Translations under genes and position numbers: made by a program
Assembly (NCBI GenBank): GCA_023014365.1
Contig: JAEBUN010000028.1
Span: 372,001 to 436,000 of the forward strand
Length of the DNA stretch: 64,000 nt
Source: Lepiota brunneoincarnata
Taxonomy: Eukaryota; Basidiomycota; Agaricomycetes; Agaricales; Agaricaceae
Direction of reading: 5' to 3'
Shown: positions 40,310-51,260 of the stretch, in pieces
Numbering within the stretch: the stretch's first letter is position 1
Layout: each line of letters starts with the position of its first letter
The notes under the pieces: model-generated
Told to the model about the DNA's origin: nothing
Seen by the model: only the letters and a program-made list of their open reading frames with translations
Database searches by the model: none

Positions 40310-41640
40310 GAAATTGTCCAGCTACTTGACTGACTTGACAGCAGCTGAATAGTCAAGAAAGGTCAGCAGCAGCTCAACCAGGTGAATGGTGGCTGGAGCA
40401 CTCAAGGGATTCAAGTCATTAGACTAGTAGGATATATCCATATGTGTGTGAAGTCATCTAGCTACTTGACTGACTGAATGACAGCTGAATAGTCAAGAAA
40501 GGTCTGCAGTGGCTCAACCGGGTGAACAGCAGCTGGAGCACTCAAATCTTGACTATTCATCTTCAGTCAAGCAGCCAGATGACTTCACATGTACATATAG
40601 ATTATCTATATTCTACTAGTCCAATGACTTGAATCTCTTGAGTGTTCCAGCCACCGTTCACCTGGTTGAGCCACTGCTGACCTTTTTTGACTATTCAGCT
40701 GTCGTTCAGTCAGTCAAGTAGCTAGATGACTTCACACACATATGGATATATCCTACTAGTCTAATGACTTGAATCCCTTGAGTGCTCCAGCCACCATTCA
40801 CCCAGTTGAGCCGCCGCTGACCTTTCTTGACTATTCAGCTGTCATTCAGTCAGTCAAGTAGCTAGATGACTTCACACACATATGGATATATCCTACTAGT
40901 CTAATGACTTGAATCCCTTGAGTGCTCCAGCCACTGTTCACCCGGTTGAGCCACTGCTGACCTTTCTTGACTATTCAGCTGTCATTCAGTCAGTCAAGTA
41001 GCTAGATGACTTCACACATGTATGGATATATCCTACTAGTCTAATGACTTGAATCCCTTGAGTGCTCCAGCCACCATTCACCCAGTTGAGCCGCCGCTGA
41101 CCTTTCTTGACTATTCAGCTGTCGTTCAGTCAGTCAAGTAGCTAGATGACTTCACACACATATGGATATATCCTACTAGTCTAATGACTTGAATCCCTTG
41201 AGTGCTCCAGCTGCCATTCACCCAGTTGAGCCACCGCTGACCTTTCTTGACTATTCAGCTGTCATTCAGTCAGTCAAGTAGCTAGATGACTTCACACATG
41301 TATGGATATATCCTACTAGTCTAATGACTTGAATCCCTTGAGTGCTCCAGCTGCCATTCACCCAGTTGAGCCACCGCTGACCTTTCTTGACTATTCAGCT
41401 GTCATTCAGTCAGTCAAGTAGCTAGATGACTTCACACATGTATGGATATATCCTACTAGTCTAATGACTTGAATCCCTTGAGTGCTCCAGCTGCCATTCA
41501 CCCAGTTGAGCTGCTGCTGATCTTTTGTGACTATTCAGCTGCTGTTCAGTCAGTCAGGTGGCTGGATAGCTTGGATTTCTTGGCTGTTCTAGCTGCTGTT
41601 CACTAAGCTAAGCTGCCACTTATCTTTCTTGACTATTTCA
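40310..41640. repeat. Satellite array 1, unit 140 bp, with an internal inversion near 40548
   Basis: In the right part the word GCTAGATGACTTCACACA recurs at 40721, 40861, 41001, 41141, 41281 and 41421, exactly 140 bp apart, with copies about 95 per cent alike. The first two units (40310-40545) are the reverse complement of the rest, so the array is a palindrome. Each unit has TTGACTATTCAGCTG and CTTGAATCCCTTGAGTG. There is no coding potential. Confidence 0.9.
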
Positions 41641-41741
41641 GCTATTGTTCAGCCATTTAAACCACTGCATGACTTCACACATGGATTTCAAATGGAACAA
41701 GACTCAAGAATATGATTATTTAACATTAGTTTGTACATATT

Positions 41742-43250
41742 CTACTTGTCTGGCCTCCCATCATCATCATCATCCTCATCCTCCTCCTCCTCTTTCTCCT
41801 CCTCCTTGTCCTCCTCCTCTTTCTCCTCCTCATCCTCCTCCTCATCCTCCTCATCCTCTTTCTCCTTGTCCTCTTTCTCCTCCTTGTCCTCCTCCTTGTC
41901 CTCCTTGTCCTCTTTCTCATCCTCCTCCTTGTCACCCTCCTCCTCCTCCACATCCTCATTGTCTGTGAATCCCAGATCTAGGATCACAACCCCTCTTCTT
42001 GCCTGCTTTTCAGAGGCTATCCTTCTGTCCTCTGCTTTCTCCAACATTTCTATCCATCTCTTCCTGTCCTCCTCCTGCCACTTCTTTACCCATCCTGGTG
42101 CAAACAACTCTGTGAGCCTGTAGTTGCTCCTGGTCTGCATCTCCAGGGTCATATGCAACCTGACTAGTTCTTCAGTCAGGTTGACTATCCTCTTGCTGTT
42201 CTCCTGGATAGCCTGCATTGGTGTTTGTACCAGGGTGGTGAAGTATGCAATGCAATGGGGATTAAATGACCTGTGATCTTGAACCTATGCATATCTCTTG
42301 TTAGCTGCTATGATAATCATCACATCTCAAAACTTACATTGTCTTGCATTGTGCCAGAAATCCCGGTCACTGTTTCTGGCCTTGGTTCTGCCACCTGGGT
42401 GGCCTCTATCAATGGCCACTGAAAGAGTTGTGGCAGGGCCTCTGTGCCCCCCATTGGCAAGCCAGCAGCTTCACACCTGGCCTTTGCCTTCACACAAGGG
42501 GCACACTTTGTGATAGTGGGAGCTATAGCAACTTATTAGCAAAATAGTTCAATCAAAAGTGTAACATTAGTACTACTCACCTGAGGACTCTTGACATGCC
42601 AACCACTTGGTGAGGCATCACACACAGGGGTTATGTTCCCCTATTTTATGTGGCCATTGTTCTCCCAGCCACCACCCCTGCTCCCACCCTGACTGCTCCA
42701 ACCTCATCCTTGCAGATGGTTCATCTGCTCTCCTTTGTTCAATGAAGGGCCCTGTTTGCCCCTGCCCCCATACTAACCCCTCCAACTCCTCCAACTTCAT
42801 CCATGCAGACTGATTGTCTACCCTTCTTTGTTCAATGGTGGGCCTTGCCTGCCCCTGCTCTCTCTCCCTCTCCAATGCTTCCATCCTTATGCTTGCAGCA
42901 TGTTCATCCACTCTCCTCTTCAATTGTTTCTCCTGCCTCACCATTACCTGCTCCTCCATTTGAGCCCTGGTGCTATCATCATCATTGTCATCATGCTCGG
43001 GTGCCAGGTGCTTTGATGGGCTGTGAGTGGGAGCAGTGGCAATTGTGGGCAGTTGGAGTGTTGGGTGGGAGGGGCCCAGGGTGGCAGGTTGGTGATAGGT
43101 TTGGTGCAAGGGGCCCGGAGTGGGAGGTGGCTGGTAGGTTGGGCATGAAGGACCTAGGATAGGGGTGCCAGTTTGTCCTCCAGCTGTCCTGGCACTGGCC
43201 GGCTTGCTCTTTGAGGTGGTGTGGGAGTTCATTTTGTGAGGGGATGACAT
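41742..43250 (-). pseudogene. Zinc-cluster / coiled-coil gene, paralogue of the antisense gene at 732-1817 (decayed)
   Basis: From ATG 43250 the protein starts MSSPHKMNSHTT and has a Pro-rich part. An Arg/Glu coiled coil with two repeats (IEQRRVDNQSAWMKLEE / IEQRRADEPSARMRLEQ) follows. A GTGAGT donor lies near 42580, and downstream the frame gives ITKCAPCVKAKARCEAAGL, the second half of the split C-x2-C-x6-C cluster. A last exon (42218-41742) carries TRSNYRLTELFAPGWVKKW and a long Glu/Asp/Lys tail encoded by TCC/CTT triplet repeats. Exon joins are not all recoverable and the first half of the cluster is unclear. Confidence 0.5.
41757..41955. repeat. Trinucleotide microsatellite (CAT/TCC/CTT)n
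   Basis: About 200 bp of near-pure pyrimidine triplets on the plus strand. It encodes the acidic tail of the minus-strand gene. Plus-strand ORFs here (His/Pro or Ser runs) are artefacts. Confidence 0.85.
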
Positions 43251-43371
43251 GATGTGTAGGGTGCGATGTTGGGGATTGAGATTGAGGATTTTGCACTTTT
43301 TATTATGTTTTCCTCCCTGTGGGAAGTGGGTTGTGGCATTGTAATCCCACCCTCAGAGTCATAACTAAACT

Positions 43372-43560
43372 TTTCGAACTTGAGCTTAGCTTATTCTGTG
43401 AATCCTGCCTTGTTGCTATGTTTTCAGTTGCTGTATACTGGTTGAGTTTAAGTTATAAAACATTTTGAACTTGAGTTTAGCTTATTCTGTGAATCCTGCC
43501 TTGTTGCTATGTATTCGGTTGCTATGTACTGGTTGAGTTTGAGCTTATAGCTTAAATCTA
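43372..43560. repeat. Tandem duplication, unit 91 bp
   Basis: GAACTTGAG.TTAGCTTATTCTGTGAATCC starts at 43376 and 43467, followed in both by CCTTGTTGCTATGT and ACTGGTTGAGTTT. Confidence 0.75.
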
Positions 43561-44093
43561 GGCTCTCTTTTGCAAAATGTGCCTTCTTGCTTCACTTCCT
43601 TCACTATATTTAGATGACATTGCTGGTGGCTAAATTTAATACTTCTACTTTTGGAAACCCTCTCACTTTTCCCATTTGATCCATCTTTGCAGCCATGATA
43701 TCCCAGGAAATTGATGATCCATACATAATATGCTTGGCATGGTAGCATATCATACACTACTGTGCCTGTGCCTGCTGTGGCATTACCGCGCCCTACTGAC
43801 ATGCATGCTGTGACACTACTGCACCCCACTGCCATTGCTGCTGTGACATACCATACCCTACCACCATCGCTACTGTGACATACCACACCCTACCACCATC
43901 CCTACTGTGACATTACTGTACCCCTACTGTGTCTGCTGTAGTTATAAAATGGATTTGCAAAAGAGAACTTGAGTCTGAGCCTAACTGATAATATTTGGGG
44001 TGGTTGATCCACTTGAATCCCAGGGTGCCACAGGCAGGAAATCATATAAGGAACAGAATTGCCAACTTCAATCTTCACAAGCCTACATCCACT
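43561..44093. other. Non-coding stretch with CATTACTG-type repeats at 43745-43930
   Basis: Words such as CCCTACCACCATC and CTACTGTGACAT recur. The same repeat family is present at 12655-12860 and 47240-47370. No gene is seen. Confidence 0.5.
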
Positions 44094-44906
44094 ATGTCCT
44101 CCCCTCTTGATCTTGAGCTCAATAGCATTTTTGAGATGCACCCTGAGTTAGCTGATCAGGTTTAGCACTTGGTGACCAAACTCAAGCAGCAAGACCAGGT
44201 GCAGTTGCCCACTGTAACCTTGCCTGGCCCTTCAAAGCAAAACATGGGGAGGTCACAAGATGAGGATAATAACAAGGTGGATGCAGTGGGTGTGGTGGAT
44301 AGGGCAGGGTAGCAAGGCAGGAAGGAATGGGAGCAGAGAAGGAAAATGGGGGGGGGCAACCCTTGTGTTTGGTGTCTTAAACTGAAGCAGCCATGCCACC
44401 CAACTGACAGTGGGTATATGCACTCTGGACAGATTGTGTGGCTTACAAGTTTACAGGGTGTGGCATGACAAGGTGCATTTCATGTGTACAAGTGAAAAGG
44501 AAGTGTGAATCCACAATGGACTTCAGGTCAGAAGATTGAATGGCTGAGGCTGTTCTCAATCGGGTCCCTCAGTACTGGCCAAAGCCCTCACTTTTGGCTC
44601 CTGCAGAAGCTTCCACCTCCATTACCAAATCAGAACTCAGTATTGCAGGAGCAATGGAAGGTGTTCTAAGTTACAGGGTGAACAATCATGAACTTGGGGG
44701 TAAGCTAACTCAAGAGGCTAGTGATTCAAAATCTCAGGTCACATATTACCAAAAATCTAATACAAAGGTCTGCAGATGCTGTCCTGGACAATGACTCTGA
44801 AAGGATTGAGCTATCTGAGGAGTATTTCAGGTATCAGATGGCTCTTGAAGAGTACTGCTTGAGTGACCAGAGGCTCCATGAAGTTTTATTTGGTACTGAA
44901 TTGTAA
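44094..44906 (+). pseudogene. Zinc-cluster gene, third paralogue (decayed)
   Basis: Exon 1 starts at ATG 44094 (MSSPLDLELNSIFEM) and is broken by TAG at 44163-44165 (CAG expected). It ends with NPCVWCLKLKQPCH. A 47-bp intron (44410-44456) joins to CGMTRCISCVQVKRKCES in frame, completing the C-x2-C-x6-C ... C-x2-C-x6-C pair seen in the antisense gypsy gene. The later part (about 44540-44906) contains AMEGVLSYRVN and then LSEEYFRYQMALEEY in another frame, which helps show decay. Confidence 0.6.
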
Positions 44907-45054
44907 TATCACCTATGGTCTTGGTTGGCCCATTCTTTCAGAAGTCAACTGTGTGAAGTAAGCAATTAGTAGCTAAAGAAATAAGTGAATATGAAAGTCA
45001 TAAAGGTATATCAAGAGAGTCAAGCAATTGACTTGTGAGTATTCTCTTCAGAAT

Positions 45055-46010
45055 ATATCTATACATGGATCTGTGAAGTCATCCAGCTGCTTGACTGACT
45101 GAATGGCAGCTGAATAGTCACAAAAGATCAGCAGCAGCTCAACCAGGTGAATGGCGGCTGGAACACTCAAAAGATTCAAGTCATTAGACTAGTAAAATAT
45201 ATCTATACATGCATGTCTGAAGTCACCTAGCTACTTGACTGACTGAACAACAGCTGAATAGTCAAGAAAGTCAGCGGCGGCTCAACCAGGTGAACAGCAG
45301 CTGGAGCACTCAAGAGATTCAAGTCATTAGACTAGTAGAATATATCTATATGTGCATGTCTGAAGTCACCTAGCTACTTGACTGACTGAACAACAGCTGA
45401 ATAGTCAAGAAAGTCAGCGGCGGCTCAACCAGGTGAACAGCGGCTGGAGCACTCAAGAGATTCAAGTCATTAGACTAGTAGAATATATCTATATGTGCAT
45501 GTCTGAAGTCACCTAGCTACTTGACTGACTGAACAACAGCTGAATAGTCAAGAAAGATCAGCGGCAGCTCAACTGGGTGAATGGTGGCCAGAATACTCAA
45601 GGGATTCAAGTCATTAGACTAGTAGAATATATCTATATGTGCATGTCTGAAGTCATCTAGCTACTTGACTGACTGAATGACAGCTAAATAGTCAAGAAAG
45701 GTCTGCGGTGGCTCAACCAGGTGAACAGTGGCTAGAACACTCAGGAAATTCATGTCATCTGACTAGCAGAATATATCTATACATGCATGTGTCAAGCCAT
45801 CCAGCTGCTTGACTGACTGAACGGCAGCTGAATAGTCATGAAAGGTCAGCAGCAGCTGGAATGGTCAGGAAATTCAAGTCATCTAAATAGTAGCATATGT
45901 ATACTTGAATTCTCTACTGTTGCAGCCACCATTTGCCTGGTTGAGCTGCCGCTGACCTTTCATGACTATTCAACTACTATTCATTCAATTAAGCCACTGC
46001 ATGACTTCAC
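45055..46010. repeat. Satellite array 2, unit about 143 bp, mainly opposite in orientation to array 1
   Basis: AGTCACCTAGCTACTTGACTG recurs at 45221, 45364 and 45507, then in variant form at 45651 (143-144 bp). The sequence is the reverse complement of the main part of array 1. The last ~110 bp (45900-46010) turn back to the other orientation. Together with array 1 this gives large inverted repeats around the 3.4-kb interval 41640-45055. Confidence 0.88.
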
Positions 46011-46189
46011 AAATAGACCCAAGTTAGTTAGAGCCCATTAGATTTTGTAGCCTTTTTTTCTAGTTTTCCTGTGCTACCAATCAAGTCACCACCTTTATTT
46101 TTGTGCATTGGTTGGGGCTCTTGAATTTTGTAGTAATTTCTTTAGTTTATCTATGTCTCTGGTTGAACCACTGCCACTTACCAGAGTGC

Positions 46190-46930
46190 CACCCAGTTGT
46201 TGTACACCCTTCCCTGGGGAATGTCAATTGGTAGACACCAACTTTCACGCCCTGTGTCCAATTTGAGATATCTGGACCAAGCAAGTCAGTTTTCCTACTA
46301 TATGAAGGGGAAGCATAAATGGGCAGTCAGGCCAAGCGCATTGACTGGTCAAGTAGGCAAGTACCTTCATTTTGGGAATTAGGGAGGTTGAAAGCTGGGA
46401 CCATTTATGTCCCTATCTAGTATGCTGCCTGATGGCTGAGGGACTCACCATCTTGGGATAAGCCAGCATTGCTGCAATATGAAGGGGGGACATGAACAGG
46501 CAGCCAGTCCAAGTGCACTGACTGGTCAAGTAGGCAAGTACCTTCATTTTGGGAATTAGGAAGGTTGAAAGCTGGGACTGTTTGTGACCCTGTCTAATAT
46601 GCCTCCCAATGGTTGAGCCACCACCATTTATTAGAGTTCCACCCCATTGTCACTACGGGTGGACTGAGAGTACACCCTTCCCTAGGGGATGTCAATTTGT
46701 GGATACCAGCTTTCATGCCTTCCAATTTGATATAATGGGACCAAGCAAGTCAGCTTTCCTACTCTACAAAGGGGAAGCATTAATGGGCAGTCAGGCCAAG
46801 TGTACTGGCTGGTCAAGTAAGTGAGTACCTTCATTTTGGGAATTAGGGAGGTTGAACGCTGGGACCATATGTGACCCTGTCTAGTATACTTCTTGATAGA
46901 TAGCTGGGGGAAGACTGGCATGTCCTGAAC
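46190..46930. repeat. Duplicated non-coding block, three partial copies
   Basis: A segment with ACACCCTTCCCT, CAAGCAAGTCAG, GGTCAAGTA.G..AGTACC, TTCATTTTGGGAATTAGG and GGTTGAA.GCTGGGA appears at about 46200-46430 and 46660-46890, with a shorter copy at about 46470-46600. No coding potential is visible. Confidence 0.7.
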
Positions 46931-46944
46931 CTAGTCATTGATGC

Positions 46945-47196
46945 TCCTGTTATGATTAATGGAATAGTTAGGGGATTTGGTATTGAGTCACTAGAGGTGA
47001 AATTCTTGGATTGACTCAAGACTGACTATTGCAAAAGCATTTGCCAATGATCTTTTCATTAATTAAGAATGAAGGTTAGGGGATTGAAAATGATCAGTTA
47101 CCATTGTTGTCTTAACAGTAAACTATGTCGGCTAGGGATTGGGCAACCTCAAATTTGATGTGTCACTTGGCACCTTACCAGAAATCAAAGTCTTTT
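46945..47196 (+). pseudogene. 18S rRNA gene fragment (rDNA pseudogene), about 250 bp
   Basis: Sense-strand match to the universally conserved middle of the small-subunit rRNA gene: CTAGAGGTGAAATTCTTGGA, AAGCATTTGCCAA, GAAGGTTAGGGGAT, GTCTTAACAGTAAACTATG, CTCAAATTTGATGTGTC and GAAATCAAAGTCTTT in the right order and spacing. Most changes from the conserved sequence are C to T or G to A. It ends sharply at both sides with no other rDNA, so it is an isolated, mutated insertion and not a working gene. Confidence 0.9.
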
Positions 47197-47239
47197 AGGG
47201 CAGGCCCTGGCCAGCTTGGGCCCAGGCTCAATTTTTGCC

Positions 47240-47372
47240 ACATCACTGCACATGATTGCACACTACTGCACATTACCACATATTACCACACATTACCACA
47301 TATTACTGCACATTACTGTACATTACCACACATTACTGCACATTACCACCACTTTACTGTGATACTACTGTG
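47240..47372. repeat. 10-bp periodic repeat (CATTACCACA / CATTACTGCA)
   Basis: From about 47262 to 47350 the words CATTACCACA, TATTACCACA and CATTACTGCA follow each other with a period of 10 bp for nine or so units. It is the most regular member of the family seen at 12655-12860 and 43745-43930. Confidence 0.8.
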
Positions 47373-47519
47373 ACACTAGTGCAGTAAGGTGCAGTAGTGG
47401 TGGTGGTAAATTCACTATGCCCATCAGATATGGAGGGGTCATTCATGAAAGATACTGCCCTAAAAATGCAATCACTTGCCCCCTCAACTTAGAAATTAAT
47501 TAATCACTGTTTGGATGCT

Positions 47520-49119
47520 CAGCTGGACTTTCAAAGGGTGCATATGAAAGAAGAACAGAGGGACTGAGAGGATGGGGCTATCCAGAGGCTGGGTTTTAAA
47601 TGAGAAGCCATTCTTGATGAGCTTGGTGAGGTAGATGAGGAGGAGGTCAACCAACCCAAGACAGCTGAAGAACAGGACCTCACCAATGTGGACTCAGACC
47701 TGGAGGCTACAACAAGTGAGCAGCAGGACAGAATTTCAAAGAGGAGACAATCAAAAAAGAGTGGAGTGTGTACAGCCCAGCTTGGTGCTGTCCTTCCAGT
47801 TATTGTGAGAGTTTTGATCATTAATGAACTTTGGGTTGTTGATCAATAATAATGCTATTCATAGATTGGTCATCTGTCTCTCCATCTTTTTGCAAAGCTT
47901 GAATAGGTATTGCAACCATCTTCAAAGTGTTCTCAGGATCTTTTATCATTCAGCATTGGTCCCCAAAAAAGTTATTGAAGTCTTATCACATGCTGGTTTA
48001 TCTATCAGCCTTACTTCAATCCACTCCACCATCAAATCATTATTACAGGATACCAGTGCCAGGCTTTGAGACTCTGTGTGCAAGATGACAACAGCATTCA
48101 CTTATGATAACTTTGACATGTCATTCAGAGTTGCTGAACCCACTGTCAAGAATGACACTTCATTTATCAGTACCACTTCTGCCACCACCATCCCCCTCAT
48201 CAAAATCAAAGATAAAATACATCATCTCCAGTGCTCAGAAGAACTGTGGGATTGTGATCCCAACAACCAAAAAGCAGCAAGACCAATTCATCTCAATGAT
48301 AATGACTTGGATGTGTTCTTCCACCTGGATGAGGGGATTGAGGAATTGGATATTCAACTTAGTCCACTTCTATGATGGCTTGTATGGCATGTTCAGCATA
48401 TTCTTGTTCATCAGGCTCCAGGTTTCTCAAGATACAAAAAATACCTAGCTACACCAGATCCTGTGAAACCAATCCCTGTTCATAAAACACAGCAAACACC
48501 TTGTCAAGCAATGCATATTAAGGAGTCAACTGCAGATGGCAATATGCAGGTCATGGAGGAACTTCTATGACAAGGGGGTATTGGTGAGGCTGGCAGTAAG
48601 AGCTTCAACATGAAACTAGATGACACAGATATCACTGCATAGGTAATATTAATCTATGATGATCTTCTAACAAAGGAGTGACTTGAATCTGCAAAATGGA
48701 CACAGTGTGTGGAAGACACACCCAAGCAGTGTTTCCAGTACATTGTATTTGTGCCAGGCCTATTTCATTTTGAGATAGCCTGTGAAAATGCACTGTGGCA
48801 AACTTGGGTGCAGCCTGGTGATTCTAGAAAGGACCTGAACAGCATGTTCAATCATACTGGTATTCTTTGTCCAAATGACTCTGGAAATTTTGCATTGAAA
48901 CCTGGTTACCAAAGAACACATCAGGTTATCCATCATGATATTTGGGCTGCCATGCTTAATAGTTGGACCATCAAGGCAGGGTGGCAGAATAATACCTGGA
49001 ATTCTCTTGAAGCATTTGCAGTGGCTGAGCCTTCCTGGGAATTGATTGAAGAGATGTCATATTCAATTGTCAAGAAATATGTTGGTGACGTTACCCAATT
49101 GTGCAATCTGCAGAGTTAG
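47520..49119 (+). pseudogene. DUF6589-family gene (decayed)
   Basis: Ordered plus-strand pieces: an acidic start (about 47580-47780), IEVLSHAGLSISLTSIHSTI (about 47970), AFTYDNFDMSFRVAEPTVKND (about 48090), HLQCSEELWD (about 48225), LLTKE near 48665, CFQYIVFVPGLFHFEIACENALWQTWVQPG split over 48720-48820, and GYQRTHQVIHHD and SLEAFAVAEPSWELIEEM to 49119. This matches the DUF6589 family of agaricomycetes, function unknown, usually many copies. Stops near 48070, 48375, 48570, 48640 and 48680 break it. It ends 50 bp before the LTR of element B. Confidence 0.65.
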
Positions 49120-49168
49120 GAGGTTGCAGATAGAGATGGTATATTTGAGAATCAAATACTACACAATT

Positions 49169-49625
49169 TGTTACCTGGGTTAGGGGTTCACTCTTGAGTA
49201 GCACAGCATTCAAGGCAAGATGTCTATACAGACTTGGTCTTGTCCTACTAGGCATGACTTGGAGACAATGGAGCACTATAAGTCCAGCTGGTTTAGAGGC
49301 AAAGAGGTATAGGGGGCAAGAACTGTATAACACTAAGATAAGGATACAAGGTACAGTATGGTATCCATATATACTACTATGTGTGGCTATGCTCCTACTT
49401 TATATATCTGGATCCAAGTAAAGTAAGTCATACTGGGTCAAGGTCTTATCTATCTAATTATAGATTGTTCTAATGTGTACTTCTGATTGTTTCAGAGTGA
49501 CAGTTCTTCTATCTATTTATATACTTGGTGCTTCTGATAAGAGTTCCTTCCGGACAGGTTTCTGATTAGGGAATTCTGATAACATTACCCTGTCTTTGAG
49601 GTTATATTCCATTATAACTGTTACA
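49169..49625 (-). repeat. 3' LTR of element B (LTR2), 457 bp
   Basis: Plus-strand reading starts TGTTACCTGGG and ends AACTGTTACA, that is TGT..ACA with imperfect inverted ends. On the sense (minus) strand TATATATGG at 49373-49365 is followed 33 nt later by TATCTTAGTGTT (49340-49329), the predicted RNA start. Confidence 0.85.
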
Positions 49626-49638
49626 TCTTTTTCCTTCT
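49626..49638 (-). other. Polypurine tract of element B
   Basis: AGAAGGAAAAAGA on the minus strand directly abuts the 3' LTR. Confidence 0.55.
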
Positions 49639-49654
49639 GTTGTGTTTGAGTGGA

Positions 49655-50681
49655 GTGTTTAGAATTCTCCTACTGGTTCTCCACATATGTTGGACATGGC
49701 AACATTGTCATATCCATCATCGAAGTCATCTTCTTCAGGGTATTTGAGTCCTGAATATTGGTAATGGAGGGATGGGGTGGTTTGAGGTCAAGTTGCCATA
49801 GGTCTGTTGTAAGGTGTATGTCTTGTTCCTTTTGAGGGGCATTCAGTTTGTTTGTGGCAAGGTTGGAATACTCCACAGTGTGGGCATCTATATTTGATGC
49901 AGTCATATGAATAGTGGCCCAGAGCATATTGTTTGCAACCAAGGCAGGTAAATTGGGGACAATCTATGGCCCAGTGTCTGATTTGTTTGCATTGAATGCA
50001 TCAGGATCTGTCATTAGGTTTGGGGTTTGGAACTTGTTGGATGGGAGCAGGGGAGTTCCATGACAGAGTTGGTTTGGTGGTGTTTTTATGGAAGGGGTTG
50101 TTAGTTCCAACAGGGTTCTTTCTTCCCAGTGTGGGAGTTGGAGTGATTTTGTTGGGGGGTGTTATGTTGGGTTGTTTCTTTCTTGGCATTTGGAACATGA
50201 GTCCTTGGCATGTAAGGAGGAATGCCTCATAGTTTTTGGTCCACTTTCGTTGGGTGTGGAAGGCATCATGGAGGAGTTTTGTTTGTTTTATGTGATAGAT
50301 ATAGTTTGACCATACTTCTCTGTCATAGTTGCTAATGGGAGCATTGTTGACTTTGTTGGTGAGGAATTGGGTGGAGGCGATTGTGTGTAAGTCTTCTATG
50401 CTAGTTGTGATGGGTTCCAAGTTTTTTACTCCAGCTGTGTGGAAATTGATGGGTAAGGTGGCTACTGGTTCTGGTTCTGGTGTAGTATTGGGATCAGGAG
50501 TTTCATCTCTGACATTGGTGAAGGCATTGGAGGGTGTGAATGGGCATGGTCTTGGGATTGGAGTTGGGGAATTTCTTTCAATGTTGGGATCATTGATGAT
50601 GACAACAGAAGAGGTGGAGGAAGAAGAAGAGAAGGGGGGAGGGGATTGAGGGTGGATGAGGTTGAGGTTGTTCATGGACAT
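49655..50681 (-). pseudogene. Third ORF of element B, zinc-knuckle protein
   Basis: From ATG 50681 (MSMNNLNLIHP) 226 codons run to a stop at 50001. The frame resumes directly with CIQCKQIRHWAIDC and CLGCKQYALGHYSYDC, a third Cys group (CPHCGVFQPCHKQTEC), and ends SNICGEPVGEF at about 49655. An upstream helical part (NYDREVWSNYIYHIKQTKLLHD) matches VDTCWKTFTALLYHKRLVHN of the element A protein in position and style. Two stops break the frame. The shared tail SNI(C/T)GEPVG marks it as the orthologous gene. Confidence 0.75.
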
Positions 50682-50689
50682 TTTTGAGT

Positions 50690-51260
50690 ATGTTTAGTGG
50701 TAGAGTAAAGTTGCTTCTGGTAGGTTCTGGGTAGTTCCTGGTCATTGCTGTTAAGTTGGTGTTCTTCTTTATACTCTTCCAAGTATTCTTTGGCATTATT
50801 GCGAAGTTTTTCTTCAGATATCCATTGGTTCTCTGTGTGGGAGTACCCTTTCCAATGTACATAGTATTGGAGTTTTCCACAGTATCAGCGGTGATTGAGA
50901 ATACCTTCTATTTTGTATTCTTCTTCTTCATTAATGATGTCTGGTAGCGGTGGTGTCAGATGGGGTCCATATGCTTCTGTTTCATTATATGGGGTTAGGA
51001 GGTTTCGGTGGAATACTGGGTGTATCTTCTATTTGATTGGAAGTTTTAGTTTATATGTGAGTGATGATAGGACCTCTGAGATAAGGAAAGGTCCTAGTCA
51101 TTTTGGGGATATTTTGTTGGAGATGAAGGGGAGTTTGAGGTTCTTGGCTTCTAGCCATACTTTTTGATGTCTTTCAAGGGGTTTGACAGTTCTTCCAGTT
51201 CTTTGTTTCATAATATTGGCAGAGAGTTGGTGTGCTGTGTGTGCTTCTTTTCTGGCATCA
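50690..51260 (-). pseudogene. Integrase C-terminal domain and chromodomain of element B
   Basis: The minus strand reads IHPVFHRNLLTPYNETEAYGP, then EEEYKIEGILNHR, YYVHWKGYPHTENQWI and NNAKEYLEEYKEE, a chromodomain with the conserved aromatic cage positions. Upstream sequence (to 51260) is the GPY/F-type part with several stops. A solo G661 LTR interrupts it from the integrase core. Confidence 0.75.

Noticed and set aside
40310..41640. CRISPR-like regular array
   Set aside because: The units are 140 bp, near identical over their whole length, with no unique spacers. This is a eukaryotic satellite.
41645..42123. His/Pro-rich and Ser-rich plus-strand ORFs
   Set aside because: Frame artefacts of the TCC/CAT microsatellite.
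46945..47196. Part of an active rDNA unit
   Set aside because: Only ~250 bp of 18S is present, both borders are abrupt, and strictly conserved positions are mutated.
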